Shown here in pieces: positions 1-12,110 of a DNA stretch of 64,000 bases. Below the pieces are notes generated by a model. The model saw only the letters and a program-made list of their open reading frames with translations. It made no database searches and was not told the origin of the DNA. The position numbers were made by a program, and so were the translations under genes. Source of the stretch: Brugia malayi. Taxonomy: Eukaryota; Nematoda; Chromadorea; Rhabditida; Onchocercidae. The stretch's first letter is position 1; the number at the start of each line of letters is the position of its first letter. Location of the stretch: contig NW_025062475.1 in the NCBI RefSeq assembly GCF_000002995.4, positions 9,428,187 to 9,492,186 of the forward strand, written 5' to 3'.

Positions 1-2626
1 CATTGTTGAGAGCAAAATGAAATATTATCCTGACTTGAAAAAAATATAAACCTCATCTTCCCCAGCAGTAGCCGCTTCCACAACCCTTTCTACAGTGCAT
101 GATGCCACTTCTTCATGTTCTTCCCCATGCATATTTTCCCAGTCATCAATAACTTCATCTATCGCATCCCACGAAATAGGCATTACTTCACCTTGTGGCT
201 TCACCTCAAGATATCCTGAGGGTCTTATCTCTGCAGCCGGTAAAGGCTTAATACTTTCTGGAACAGAACGATACAAAGTTAAATCAACAAATTCAATAAG
301 TAATCATACGAATTTAAGTAATAGCCAGTGCAAAAGGAAACCTTTATCGCATTTCAGCTCTTTTTTTGGTTTTTTCTTCCCATATATAGGACGTTTCACT
401 GGCACATCATCACTGTCTCGCCTTAGCGCACTTGGAAGTATGATGTCTGTAAAAATATGTAAATAAATATTAACTGGACATCCACACAAGTACATCATTT
501 AACTTGATCAATCAGAAAGCCATACTTGAATTAGCTAATAATGCTTGCTGTCTCCTTAACTTTTCCTTCTGTGCTGGTGTCAGATATTTTCCTTCCGCCT
601 TCAATTTCTCATCACGTTCTTTTTTCTTCTGCTTCTCACGCTCTCGTTTCTCTTTGGCTAGTCGTTCCTGAACGAAAAGACGTCAGAATTTGAAGACTCC
701 TCACAAATTGCACACAATCAATTAGCAAAAAAAACTTACTTCTTCTTCTTTCGCTTTTTGTTGTGCAATCAGTCTCTCCTCTTCTTCCTTCTGCTCTTTC
801 AGCATCCTTTCTTCTTCCTCTTGCTTCCTACGTAATATCTCTTTAATGAAATTGACCTAAAACCTTGTTACATTATTCGGGATAGAAACCCAATTCAATC
901 TATGACTAAAACAATATCATAGATAAAGGTCGCTCTATAGCAGCAAATGAAATAAAAGTAAAATCTTCTATCTACTGTGCAATTTTTGTAGAAGCATTAT
1001 AGTCAAACATACATGCTTTTTCTTTTTCGTTTCTTTCTTGTCTTCATCCTTTTTAACATCGCCTTTCTTCCTCTTCTTCTTTTCTACTACATCATTTGCC
1101 TCAAAGAAATCTATTCAGAAAAACTTCGAGTTCTTAATTTTTCTAAAAATTGTTCAGAAAAGAGCAACACAGTAAGCTAAATTAATAAACATATTTCAAC
1201 TAAGTAAATGGAGTCACTTACAGTTTGATTTTCCAGTGAAACAACATCTCCCTCAACGGGTGATTCAAACTCCGCTGGTTTTTCCTTTTCTGTTGTACCT
1301 TTCTTCTTCTTCCTTTTATCTTTTCTTTTAGCCATAATATCTCCATCAGCTACCAGAGTAGCTGCTTCTCCTATCTTTTCAAAATCAGCTGGAATAATCC
1401 GCTACTATGCGACTCGAAAAGTGACACAAAGTAATGAAGCTATGACAAGTTAAAAAGTCAACCTCGTACAACATCCTGCTAATTTGAAACGAATAAATAA
1501 TTTGCCTGCAATATTTTCAGTAGCTGAAGATATTTTTAAATCTTCACCAGCTCGCACTTCTATACAAGCTACGTTAACACCAGAAACTTTTTTTTTCTTC
1601 TTTTCTTTCGATACTTTTTCTACTGGTTTTTCGAGGTCCGCAAGCAAAGCATCCAAATCATCATCTTTTTTCAAACCCTAAAATATAATACTACAGTGCA
1701 CGATGAAATATTGAATAGTGCTTGATAAAACTCAGCATGTACTTAGTTTGACAAAAATCACCTTTTTGTTTTTTTTTCCTTTTCCTTTTCCCTCTTCTTT
1801 TAGTTTTGTTGCTGTTTGTTGCTTAGAGAGCTCTTTTGCCTCATCAGGTTTATCTCTTGCTTTCATATTCGTTTTTCCTTGCTTGCTTTCTTCAATTCCG
1901 TCTGCCTTGTTAGAATTTTCACTAATACTGCCTTCGTTTTCTGTATTATCGTCATCAGAATCTTGCTGAAATATAGTAGTTTGTATATATGCGCTAAAAA
2001 CTAATACTCCCTTCGTTTTCTGTATTATCGTCATCAGAATCTTGCTGAAATATAGTTGTATACACGCTGGCGAATAATCTACCGTCAAAATGACTTGGAG
2101 TTAACCCTTCAGATGAACTGCAACTATTTCCACGTAGCAAGTAGCTAAACGAAACATTGCATACCCAACAAAAAATGCGAGAAATGAATCTGTAAGCGTT
2201 ATTGAAGAGAAATGTTTGAAAAAAACATACTCCGGCAAGCATACTGAATACTCCACTTTTACCCTTTCTATAGATGGGTACCATTGTTTCGTCATCACTC
2301 TCATTGACGTTATCAGTCTCTGAATCGGAAGATAGTTTCAAAGTTGCTGCTTTGATATCCAGATCATCCGACCTATTTACATTAAGCTTTTTAAAAAAAA
2401 AAAATGACAAAATGGAGCACTGAAATCTATTCGACATCACTGTTACCGAAAACGATGGCTAGGTTCACTCTCAGAAACAAAAGGAGGCATGACCTGACAA
2501 TTCTCTCAGGAACAGACAGTAGCACAACTGTAATATCAAGGGATAGTTAAGATAAGTGACATGAATCTTTCATGAATCTTACCAGTCATTATTTTTATTG
2601 CTCTTTTTCTTCTTTTTTGTTGCCAT
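1..2626 (-). CDS. EIF5B: eIF5B, N-terminal and linker exons (partial, continues past the left edge)
   Basis: eIF5B is the GTPase that joins ribosomal subunits during translation initiation. Only the charged N-terminal region and the linker before the G domain lie here. Exons by splice sites (minus): 2626-2583, about 2491-2445, 2372 to about 2233, 1965-1762, 1677-1470, 1388-1218, 1110-1013, 856-740, 667-526, 446-342, 257-52. They encode Lys/Glu-rich runs, a block at 856-526 matching the known helix with KEEEER-type repeats, then KRPIYGKKK (446-342) and the acidic DDWENM segment (257-52), all in the order known for metazoan eIF5B. The GTPase domain lies beyond position 1. Start: ATG at 2626 encodes MATKKKKKSNKNND, but that exon ends in phase 2 while the next needs phase 0. 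The next exon carries its own ATG three bases after its acceptor, so the true start is uncertain. The exon at 1965 has a tandem partial copy at 2000-2075. Identity sure; exon 1 and some boundaries less so. Confidence 0.88.
1921..2075. repeat. Tandem duplication, unit about 79 bp, copying the 5' part of an eIF5B exon
   Basis: Positions 1921-1999 and 2000 to about 2075 are adjacent near-identical copies: over the first 56 bases the main difference is one substitution (ctg versus ctc), and the tails are related (ttgtatatatgcgc versus ttgtatacacgc). Each copy contains, on the minus strand, the acceptor TATTTCAG and the codons for QDSDDDNTENEG. The left copy continues as the exon at 1965-1762. The right copy meets a stop soon after its duplicated part. 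Confidence 0.9.
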
Positions 2627-2649
2627 TTTGAAGAGAAATCATTTGTTTT

Positions 2650-5600
2650 GTGAAATAAACTTTTGTTCACCAAATAACATGAAATCGATAAGCAGCTGAA
2701 ACTGACCCCACATTTAGTCTGAAGAATCCACGTGACAAACTGACACCAAAGGAACCGTGCGACGACACTTCCCGCCTACCATTCTCTAATTAGCTCTCAT
2801 GAAAAACGGCAACAATGCAGTTTGCCTCGATGATTGGAGTCACTATGAGATTAACTATCCCAATCGGTTTGAATTTAAATGAAGGCTGGACGCTTCTTTC
2901 GGTAATCATGTCCTCAAAAGTCCTCGAAAGATAGGTGTTTGCGTTAGGGCTGGTTATCGTGGAACTATCTTAATGGTTATCACCATACAGGACTGAACTG
3001 AACTGAGATAGGTACACTATAAGTGATCCATCAAAGGTAATTGTTTCAGTGAGTGTCGAGAGGTGGAAGAAGACTGGACTAAGGCATCATAATTCGAAAT
3101 GTTTCAATAAGGGAAATTGGTTCTGAACTGTGAGCTGAAACACGAACATTTCTGTAGGTTGTGTTAGGTGGTTGAACAACTAAGTTTGTATTCTTTAGAT
3201 CTTATCTAAGCCTCAACTTGCATATGTTCAGAGCATGTTATTTGATGGTAGTGCTGCCTATGAAGTAAACTATACCTTGCTTTTTTGCTCATGAGTAAAA
3301 GATTTTGGAACTAAGTCTCCAGCAAGTTTTATTTGCCGCTTACAATTTAAGGTCGAAGAAATTTTGAAGAAATTTTATAAAATTTTTTTTAACGAAAGTG
3401 TAACAATTATCATGATTGTTTTCGAAAAACAGCTGGAATAGAATAAAGCAAGGTCTCTTAAATGTTGTCACGATACCTCACTTGAAGATGTCTAATCGTT
3501 TTCCAGATAGATTGTCTAGTTTGAAGAATGTTTCAGAGTGAATACGGCATTACGAGACTCATGTAATGGGGATTTCAGATTTCCACAATGCTTTGATTTC
3601 AAAGCATAATGAAAAAGTTTTCTAAATAAATTAATCTTTTGGAAAGATTTGAAAATTTTGGATCAGCAGAATAATTGGTCTTTTGCTTCCCTAAAATGGC
3701 ATTTGGTAATGCGGTATTGTCGTGACTTACCTGTTTTGTTTATTCGATAAGGCAGACTCTTGATGTGAGAGTTACCTAAATTCGATACAAATCCAGGCCA
3801 AACTTCATTGAAATCTAAAGACGAGGCACAATCTAAAAATGACATTTTTCCAAAAAAAAGTTTACTGTCTTGTGAACATCGAATGTGAACATCAGTACAG
3901 TGAATCTTTCTTGCAAGCAACAATATGTCATAGTGAAAATTTTAATTTTAAATTCTGAACGTCTCTGGAAGAACGGTATATTTCTCAACTCTAAAAGCTT
4001 CACTTCATCATCGAATATATATGACCGGTTGTTTCTCCTACTTGCTAAGATCTAACTATCTTGTTATTTCACTAAGCGAGAAATTCAAAAACTTTACAGT
4101 GATATCCCACTTTACCAAAAGAGCCATTCTAATGCAAATTTGTCCCTAGGCTATCATTTTTGAAAAAGGTTGTACATATATAGAATTATTCTGAAAAACA
4201 CTGACTTTCTGATCCATAAATTTTCCTCAAAATATCCGCAAATTTTTCTGTTATTTTCTAATGCAGAAAAATTTCCCACAATTTTTATCTTATTTCTCTT
4301 CAGTCAAGTAGAGAACTTTATATTTTCCACTAACTGTCGTAAAATAACTGAAAGAAAAAAAAAAAAAAAAAAAACGACTTCTTAATATAGAACATCCTAG
4401 AAAATTTGGCAACTTTTGCGAAAATAAAAGGACTAGGATGAAAAAAATAATGCTCATATATCCTTGCTATTATTGATATAATTCTAGGGGCATTGACTTT
4501 AGTATCAAAATGAATGCACAGTTACAAAATAAACAAACCAAGGAAACAGTTTGTTCAGATTGCAAACTAACTTAAGCAGATCAAATTGAGGATAATTTTA
4601 CGGAAGAATCAAATAGTTTGACTCTTAACATTCTAATTCAATCATTCCAATTTTCGAATAATTAAAGTATACTGAAGTACCACTTGAGTATTTCCTTCCA
4701 ACGAAATTCTTTATAAAATGCGTTATAGAAATATTTTCTCTGTATGTAACTGTCTAATAATATCGAAAACGATTTGAATTATTTTCTCAACATATTACAA
4801 TTACAATCCTTGTTCCCCACTTCTCTACGCTTATGTCTTTTGTTGGAATTTGAAATTCAGTCGACGGTTTTCATTTTTGAAACAAATTAAACAGAGTTTA
4901 AACTAATGAAGAGTTTGATCAAGCTTTATAAAAAATAGAACTAATGAAGTCACTAAATTATAGTATCCTTTTAAAATATTTTCAAGTGAAGAGTTGAGGA
5001 AGAAAACAATGAATTTTTAATTATTAATCCATTAAGAAAAAAATATATATGATCAAATTATGACCTGTTTTATTTCAACAATTAACTTCTTCAGTTGTCC
5101 AATTTCTAAAATAGGTGATTTTCGATGGATTTAAAGGAAAACAGTATTCTTCTTGGTGATATGCTGCAAAATGTCCGATTTCCTGGAGTTTCATGACTGC
5201 ATCATTTCCCACGACAATTTCGGAAAGGTATGTATAATTATGCTGGATGTAAATAACAAAGGTCGAGAAATAAAAATTACATGAAAGAAGCGCTTGCACA
5301 GCAGTTATAATCCTGTCGTACAGAAATGAGCAGTTATCAGTGAAATTTGTTTAGAAGTAGAAAAAAAGGACAGGTCACATGCGTGGTAAACCTGTGGATG
5401 ACGAGAAAAACGAGTCGTTACTATTTCTAGTACTCACATTTCGATGTAAGCATTTTTTAGTGTTGGCCAGCTAGATGGCACAACGCTTTTTTTTTGAGTG
5501 CCGAAGACAATTATAAACGAATAGTGAGGGAATTCATCTCCTCTTTCCCTTTAGACTGAAGTAGGGGAAGACAAAGTTCATTCATCCTTTCCACTCCCCA

Positions 5601-7751
5601 ACTTCTGCATATCAAAAATGTAGTACATCTATGACCTATACAGATGACATTAGGTAATCTTCTCAGTCAGCCACGCTAATCTCAAAGGTAGATAAAACGA
5701 TTGCACTGTTTTAAAAGATAATTCGTTTAAGCTACACTACTGCAGTAAGCTCTAATTTTGCCTGCATTTAGAGAATGCTAATTGTGTGTTCTAGTATTTG
5801 AGTAAACGTTTTTGCACAAAAAACGAGAAGATTAAGGCAAAAAAGTTTAATTAGCAAGAGTGACAAGATATGATGGCAAGATCGGGAAGCAGTGAAATAT
5901 TACATAGAATAAGAAAAGTAAGCAAGAAAATGAGGACAGTCTTTCCATTTATAACTCATTATTTTGAATGTTGATAAAAACGGCCTGCGCAGTGAAGCAG
6001 TTTTTTTGGATGCATTCCAATTCTACCAACTTAAAATAAGCCAAAAACAAGAGAAATGTAATGTAAATTTATACTTTTTTACTTTTCTAGCAATCGAACC
6101 ATCAAAATCAACTCTGCAAGTAAAACATGATAATTCTTTGTTATACCACACTTGATAACATTTGTAAAACATCACTGAAAGAAAAATTCATCAGTGTAAA
6201 TTATTGAATTTCAAAGTTATATCAACAACAATTATTTCAATCTAAAATTTGGTTAATGAATAACCTTAAGTTTGCCTAATAATTAGCACTGATTAATATT
6301 ACTAATTATCATATGTAGAAACGAAACACCTACTGACATAAGGCGTTAAACAACTTTTTAAATCCTATCTGAACAAAATGGAGATCAAAAGATGGAAAAT
6401 ATTACAGAAGCTAAATGTGAAGTATTTGGAAAATGAGAAGGAAGGCTATGAAGAAGTTTGGTAACTTCCGCAATGACACCTGAGACTTTGCTCACCTTCC
6501 TAACATCAGAGGTTGAGACTGAGTGTCAGGCGGGATTGCGAAGACCTTATAGTTAACTGAAATAAAGGTCAGTACATCTCGTCAGACAGTTGCTGCCAAT
6601 TATGTGAAGTTACTTGTTTTTTACATAGAAAGCAATAAAGGCCAAGCGAATGTTTGTATGATAAAGATGTAAAATCTTAAGGTCCTCGAAAAATTTCGAT
6701 ATTAAAATTGTGCACCACTGTTCTGGGGAAAAAGATCTTACAGGGCTTCACTATAAGCAAGAAAAGCAACAGCCGTATCCGCACAAAAATCATTTACAAA
6801 TTGATAGAGAGCGCAAATCTTACCATGAAACAAAGAATCGGTATTTCATTGAAAATTTTCAATACATGGGACGACCTAATGGTCAGTGCCGAAACCATTT
6901 GTATATATTACGACCGATAGAATAATTATACTAGATGACAAAGTAAGTGGAAGAGGGTATGCAGTTGACTAGTCAATCTTACCTATCTCATTTAAAAATA
7001 TGTTATATAAACAAAAATCCGTAAATTGGAAGGTTTATTTTAGATGGAGATAATTACTACATCTGGCTTTTAAAAACTTAAGTGAGCAATTTGTGATTAA
7101 GAATGAAGTAAGACTAAAAACTTATGTGACCAGGGTAAACTCATAACTGAAATAATTCCATTTACAATTCAATTAAATAAAAATCACAAATTCCTTCTCC
7201 AAAAAATCTTTTCTCAGTTCTCCACTCAAAATAAAAGCAAATTATAAGAAGGTTTCTTTTAGACAAAACTCAAACATTTTGAAGCGGCGGAAGATATTGG
7301 TCAGACAGAAACAGCGTACGGAGAGGGTTCGTCAACGTTCGCAAATGTACCCACTGGCAAAAACACGATGAATGATATGAGAACGATATGGCGCAGATAA
7401 CTTTGATGAGGAGAGAAAGGAAAGAGAAGTGAGATTGCACATGCACTTCACAATCTAACTGCTAAAAACAAAGACGACGATTCAATCTTAAAACTTGCAA
7501 ATGAAGCTCCTTTTTGTTGTCCCTCTTTCCACTATGCTTTGTTTCCCAATCAAACATTACAACGTTTTGGGGTTAGGTGGGTGTTGCTGTAATGAATAAT
7601 AAACTGAGATGCGCCCACAAAGAAAACACTTTGAAAGCCAACCCATCGAACTGTGGAAGTGGGAAAATGAACATACAAACAGAGAGAGACATAAGTAAGC
7701 TCTGTTATACAAAAACGATTTTGTTTACACGAAGATAGGACGAAGTGATGG

Positions 7752-7783
<32 letters not shown>

Positions 7784-9290
7784 GTGGCGAGTGGCGACAG
7801 GAGTAGCCGAAGCCATCAGTGACAATTCTACGATTTCATTCACTTTTAGATTTGTTCAAATTTTGTTTTGAGAACAGAAGGGAAGGAGAAGGCTTTCTGA
7901 AAGTTTTTTTCCATATGAGTAGGAATAGAAGAAATTTGACCAGATACCCAACAAATTGATAATAATCATTCGAATGCAGTTTATAAGTTCTCATAATTTG
8001 CATTGATATTATGGACGCCACTTACAATTATGCCAATTTTTACGATTATGGTAATCTTTTCTTTTCAATAAGAACTGGAGATTTCCTGGAATTTTGATTA
8101 TTTTCATCTTACTTTTAACATCAAAATGATTAATTCGTTGTCACACATTTCATATTAGCAGACTTATCGGAAGGACTAGGAAGTGAATGATGAACATATG
8201 TTTTTTTGAGAAGAACTGAAAACATTCAATATTTCCATATACTGGAATTGAACTTTTGAAAACTGACTTTGCAACAATACAATGAAATCAAGTTTTTCAC
8301 AATTGAAGGAACAGGTTCAAGAGTTCAAATTAAATACGTTTTTCCTAATTAACATTCGTGAGTTTGTTCCTAATATGGGTTTGATATTGGAAGCGCATGC
8401 ATTAACACTAGCTACTGTTACATTGTTTATAGGAAACAAATTAACCATACCACATGCTCAAATTTTAGGATTGCTTTAAGCAGCTGTCATCTTCGAGTAT
8501 GATGATCACTTGGGGCAATCATTTCTTGGGAAAAGAATTCTGTCAAATGAGCGAGGTATTTAAAGCACGATTTCCAGGTATTTTCATGGCCAGTTCCCAA
8601 AATAATGAACTATAGTTGTTTGATCCTTCTTCAAGAGAATAAATAAGTGCTCGATTTACCCACCCGAGATTTCACTCTTGTGAAGTGCTTCCACACAGCT
8701 GAATATAATTCAGTTCGCCACCCACTTCAACCATTCGGCACTCATGTTTTTGGATAATTACAAAAAATCGAATAAGACCTACGTTATTACCACCAAATGA
8801 TACTATCATAGTGTTTCAGATGCGGGGTGAATACCGTATAACTAAATCCATTTATGACTTCTCGAGGATCTAAATAAATAAATCATTTCACCTATCATCC
8901 TCCTTTCAGTATATTTTTTAAAGCGAATTATTTTAAAAAAGATCGTTCTTATATTCCGCAGAAAACAAACCGGACTTTACCACTGATTCTGTTTGACCTT
9001 CTTTATCATTTCTAGACAAGAAATCTAATCAGTATCTTCTATCTAATTTTTAACTCTCACAAGTCTGAGAACATCATCACAGTCATTCGTTTCCCACTTT
9101 TTTGTCACCAACTATTCCATTACTGGAAGGTTCTGATAAACTTCTCGTCCGTATCACTCGTCGAGTATAATTCAGGAAGGAGTTATCGTTCTCATGAATT
9201 AATGTGTGTAAAATATTGTTAGTTTCACTTGTTCTCGCATGCTTATTCCGAAGTAATCACTAACGTATAATTTAATATTATTCATTAATC
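2650..9290. other. Gene-poor region upstream of eIF5B
   Basis: No gene model could be supported. The stretch is AT-rich with poly-A/T runs (for example 4355-4375 and 5489-5496). A 27-codon ORF at about 2799 (plus, MKNGNNAVCLDDWSHYEINY...) and short ORFs at 3663-3923 (minus) and 6710-6925 (plus) have mixed amino-acid composition but no recognisable family, and no chain of splice sites links them to other exons. The first few hundred bases presumably hold the eIF5B promoter. A GT microsatellite lies at 7752-7775. Confidence 0.5.
7752..7780. repeat. (GT)n microsatellite
   Basis: An uninterrupted GT run of about 24 bases followed by a short TA run. Confidence 0.95.
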
Positions 9291-9311
9291 TAACTATTGA
9301 TAACATTGACA

Positions 9312-9593
9312 ATGGCTTTAGATGACAACTGTCGAAGGCGTTTTCTCTCTAATGACGACGGGAATTCAGAACAAGAAAGCGCAACAGATGTGATGACAAG
9401 ATCATCACTTGATAGGGAACTGATTAAAACGGCAGCAAAAGTGGCGCCAACAAGACCGAACAAAAGGACAATCGTGGAAAGGAAGACACCTCACTTTATA
9501 TTCATGAACGGATCAGCCTTCCCAGTGCCTAAATATAATTTCCAGCGAAAACGATTACTTATTTTAACAATGAAGAGGCACTCTGTTATCTGA
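9312..9593 (+). CDS. Candidate small ORF or exon, unknown function
   Basis: An ATG at 9312 opens 93 codons rich in charged residues (MALDDNCRRRFLSNDDGNSE at the start, then basic segments such as RPNKRTIVERK) and ends in a TGA at 9591-9593; an earlier in-frame ATG is at 9297. The composition is less AT-driven than in the surrounding chance ORFs, and the stretch is denser in GC than its flanks. No family is recognised, no signal peptide or membrane segment is seen, and no splice partner was found. It may be a single-exon gene, the first exon of an unseen gene, or chance. Low confidence. Confidence 0.25.
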   Translation: MALDDNCRRRFLSNDDGNSEQESATDVMTRSSLDRELIKTAAKVAPTRPNKRTIVERKTPHFIFMNGSAFPVPKYNFQRKRLLILTMKRHSVI

Positions 9594-10924
9594 AAACGAA
9601 CGAATGACTGGTAACCATCGACTTGAAAGGAGACACCTTTTCTCCCTCCCACTCATCAGTGACCCTTTACGGTGACACTCGTTTATGATCTTCCAGATGT
9701 CATTAGTATATTCATAATGAATTGCAAATACTTTACCTTTATTCATCATTGATAACATGCACCCAAACCGATAAAACAAGACCAGACGACAGGAGAGATA
9801 AAGGAGAACTCGTTACTGTATTCGTAGCAAACTTGTCAACTCAGACTAACAGTGATTCATGAAAATGACGTTAGATGCTAATAAGTTACATATAAATGTA
9901 TGTATTGTCGCGATCACTCGGTACTAAACATGTAGGATCTCTTATTTTGACTTTTTTCTCTTTCGTTCACTGTCTTTCCTCTGCATCTCCTTTCAATAAT
10001 ACAACCGGAAAAATCGTTTAGGAAATTGCAAATTTTGAATTATTATCATACTAATGAATACTAGAAGAAATTTTCTCTCGTAACTCGATGAGTAATGAAG
10101 CTAATTTGGAGTACGATAATGTGACCCGAAAAATCAGAAAATGAATTTCAAGGATTCATAAGATAGGAAGGTAGACCAACGGGAGACATGTTAGATAAAT
10201 TGCCTTTGTTTATGGAAATTCTCCGAAATGAACATATATGCTTACTTACACATCACAACACCTTTTTTCAGGCATGGCTTTTTCCTTTTTTTTTTTCCCT
10301 CTCTCTCTCTCGAATAAAACATCGTTCTCGAAACTAGAAAAAAATCAAACTACGACTACGCATAAATTTTTGCAGGATCCATTCACCGATCAGTGTCCTG
10401 CTTATTTGAAATAGTGTCGTCTAATAATCAACTTCAAAAATGGAGACTGAAACTACCTTTCTATCTGAATAAATGATCTGAGCTGTAACAAGCAAGTTGT
10501 CGCATATAATAAAAATTTTTAACTTGTAAAACACTGAAAGCAACACAGTGCAACGATAGTACCAATTCCCCAACAGCGCAATATGGTAAGGAGTTCCTCC
10601 TACCGTGGTAAGTAAGTAGTACGGAAGTCTACCAATGAAGTAATAAGGAAGTAAGATCAAGGATGGATGTTGAATACGAGATGATAACAATAGCGACCAT
10701 AATAGTAGTAGATAATAATAGTTCACTGTGCTATCACGGGTATAACGTCCTATATAAACACTTCTTTCTCTCCTCACTACGTACAGTATATATATCTAAT
10801 TTTGAGATGTTGGAGAGAAGGGAGTATAACGAGTAGAGGTAAGATTCACTCATACTCTAGGATATTAAATGACGAGAATATGAGAGAAGATATTTAATGA
10901 TATAGAATACCTTGTCTCTATTAC

Positions 10925-10985
10925 TAAAAAAAATAACAAAATCATTTTTTAAAAGATAAAAAAATAACAAAATCATTTTTTATAC
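10925..10985. repeat. Short tandem duplication, two units of about 30 bp
   Basis: The segment aaataacaaaatcatttttt occurs twice in direct succession, separated by aaaagataaa. Confidence 0.85.
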
Positions 10986-11021
10986 GCATACAAATGGATA
11001 TCGCATGTAGAGAGAGACAGG

Positions 11022-11024
<3 letters not shown>

Positions 11025-11055
<31 letters not shown>
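11025..11055. repeat. (AG)n microsatellite
   Basis: A near-perfect AG run of about 30 bases, preceded by a shorter interrupted AG run. Confidence 0.95.
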
Positions 11056-11058
<3 letters not shown>

Positions 11059-11284
11059 GGTGAGTTTTCATAAAGTATTCTCCTAATTTACATAATTAAT
11101 GACTTCTCTCACAAAGAAAAATTCAATATACAGAAGAGAGGTTACAAAAAAAAAAAAAAATCAAATTGTTAGATGCACAAAACATACTATTCAAAAGAAT
11201 AGTGGATTCCAAATATTGAGGTTATTGAAAGGTTTTTAACAAAATGAAAAATGGGAGGTGAAAATGATTCAAATTTCTATGTGG

Positions 11285-11316
<32 letters not shown>

Positions 11317-11317
11317 A
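11285..11317. repeat. (AT)n(GT)n compound microsatellite
   Basis: An AT run of about 22 bases passes directly into a GT run of about 10 bases. Confidence 0.95.
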
Positions 11318-12071
11318 TGCAGATGTGTGTTTGTGCATCTGTGACTGAAAAGTGTGCATAACCGAACATGGAAGGTAAGGAAAGTAATTAATCAAAAATT
11401 TGAAAAGCCCAAGGTCGAAGCATTACAATGTGGAATGGATGGGACAAAAAGATGTCGCGTTATTTGTAGGAGAAGAGAAGCATTGAAAGAGAAAAGAATA
11501 GTGAAAGAAATTAATGGATATAAGTGAATTCATTCAAAGAAATGAATTGAAAGGGAGGAATTGATGGATGTCACTGCCTCTCTTTACCTCTTTTCTAGCA
11601 TATTCACTAAAGTAGGCACTCAAGCCAGAAGGTAAAAATGATACATAACTTGCCAGAACTTTCAACACAACCACAACTGGTTCACAACTCTTCTGAGCTC
11701 AATCAAAATGCAATCACAAACAGTTGACAGTTGTTATTGATGTCATCACGTTATTATTTCTCTTTCCCAGCAGAGAAATCAAAATGCATAATAAAAGTCC
11801 TCAAATAAACTAATATCAAAAGTATTTATTTCCACTGCTTGTATTAATTTCACCTTCTCATATATTATCTTAATCTCAATGTTTCAATCCTGAGAAATAT
11901 GCAAAAAGAAAGTTTCCTGACCGATTACTGATCAACAGCAACTCTTGCAGTATGAACTGATCAGGAGAAAGGACAACAGCCAAATTTATCGGAACTTGTA
12001 TTTGTCCGAAATTAAAAGAAATCGATGGGATTGCAAACTTATGAATTTTCTATAACACAAAATTTCTCTGC

Positions 12072-12110
12072 CACATACATATATACACACACACACGCAC
12101 ACATACACAG
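12072..12110. repeat. (CA)n-type imperfect microsatellite
   Basis: An alternating AT/AC run with one G interruption. Confidence 0.9.

Noticed and set aside
95..466. 123-codon plus-strand ORF over the eIF5B exons
   Set aside because: It is the antisense shadow of the well-matched eIF5B coding exons and spans two introns.
3663..3923. 86-codon minus ORF with mixed composition
   Set aside because: No homology, no matching splice sites and no neighbouring exons; kept only as a mention.
10421..10777. 118-codon minus ORF rich in Tyr, Leu and Ile
   Set aside because: Composition follows repetitive AT-rich DNA; no signal peptide or conserved motif, and hydrophobicity alone is not support.
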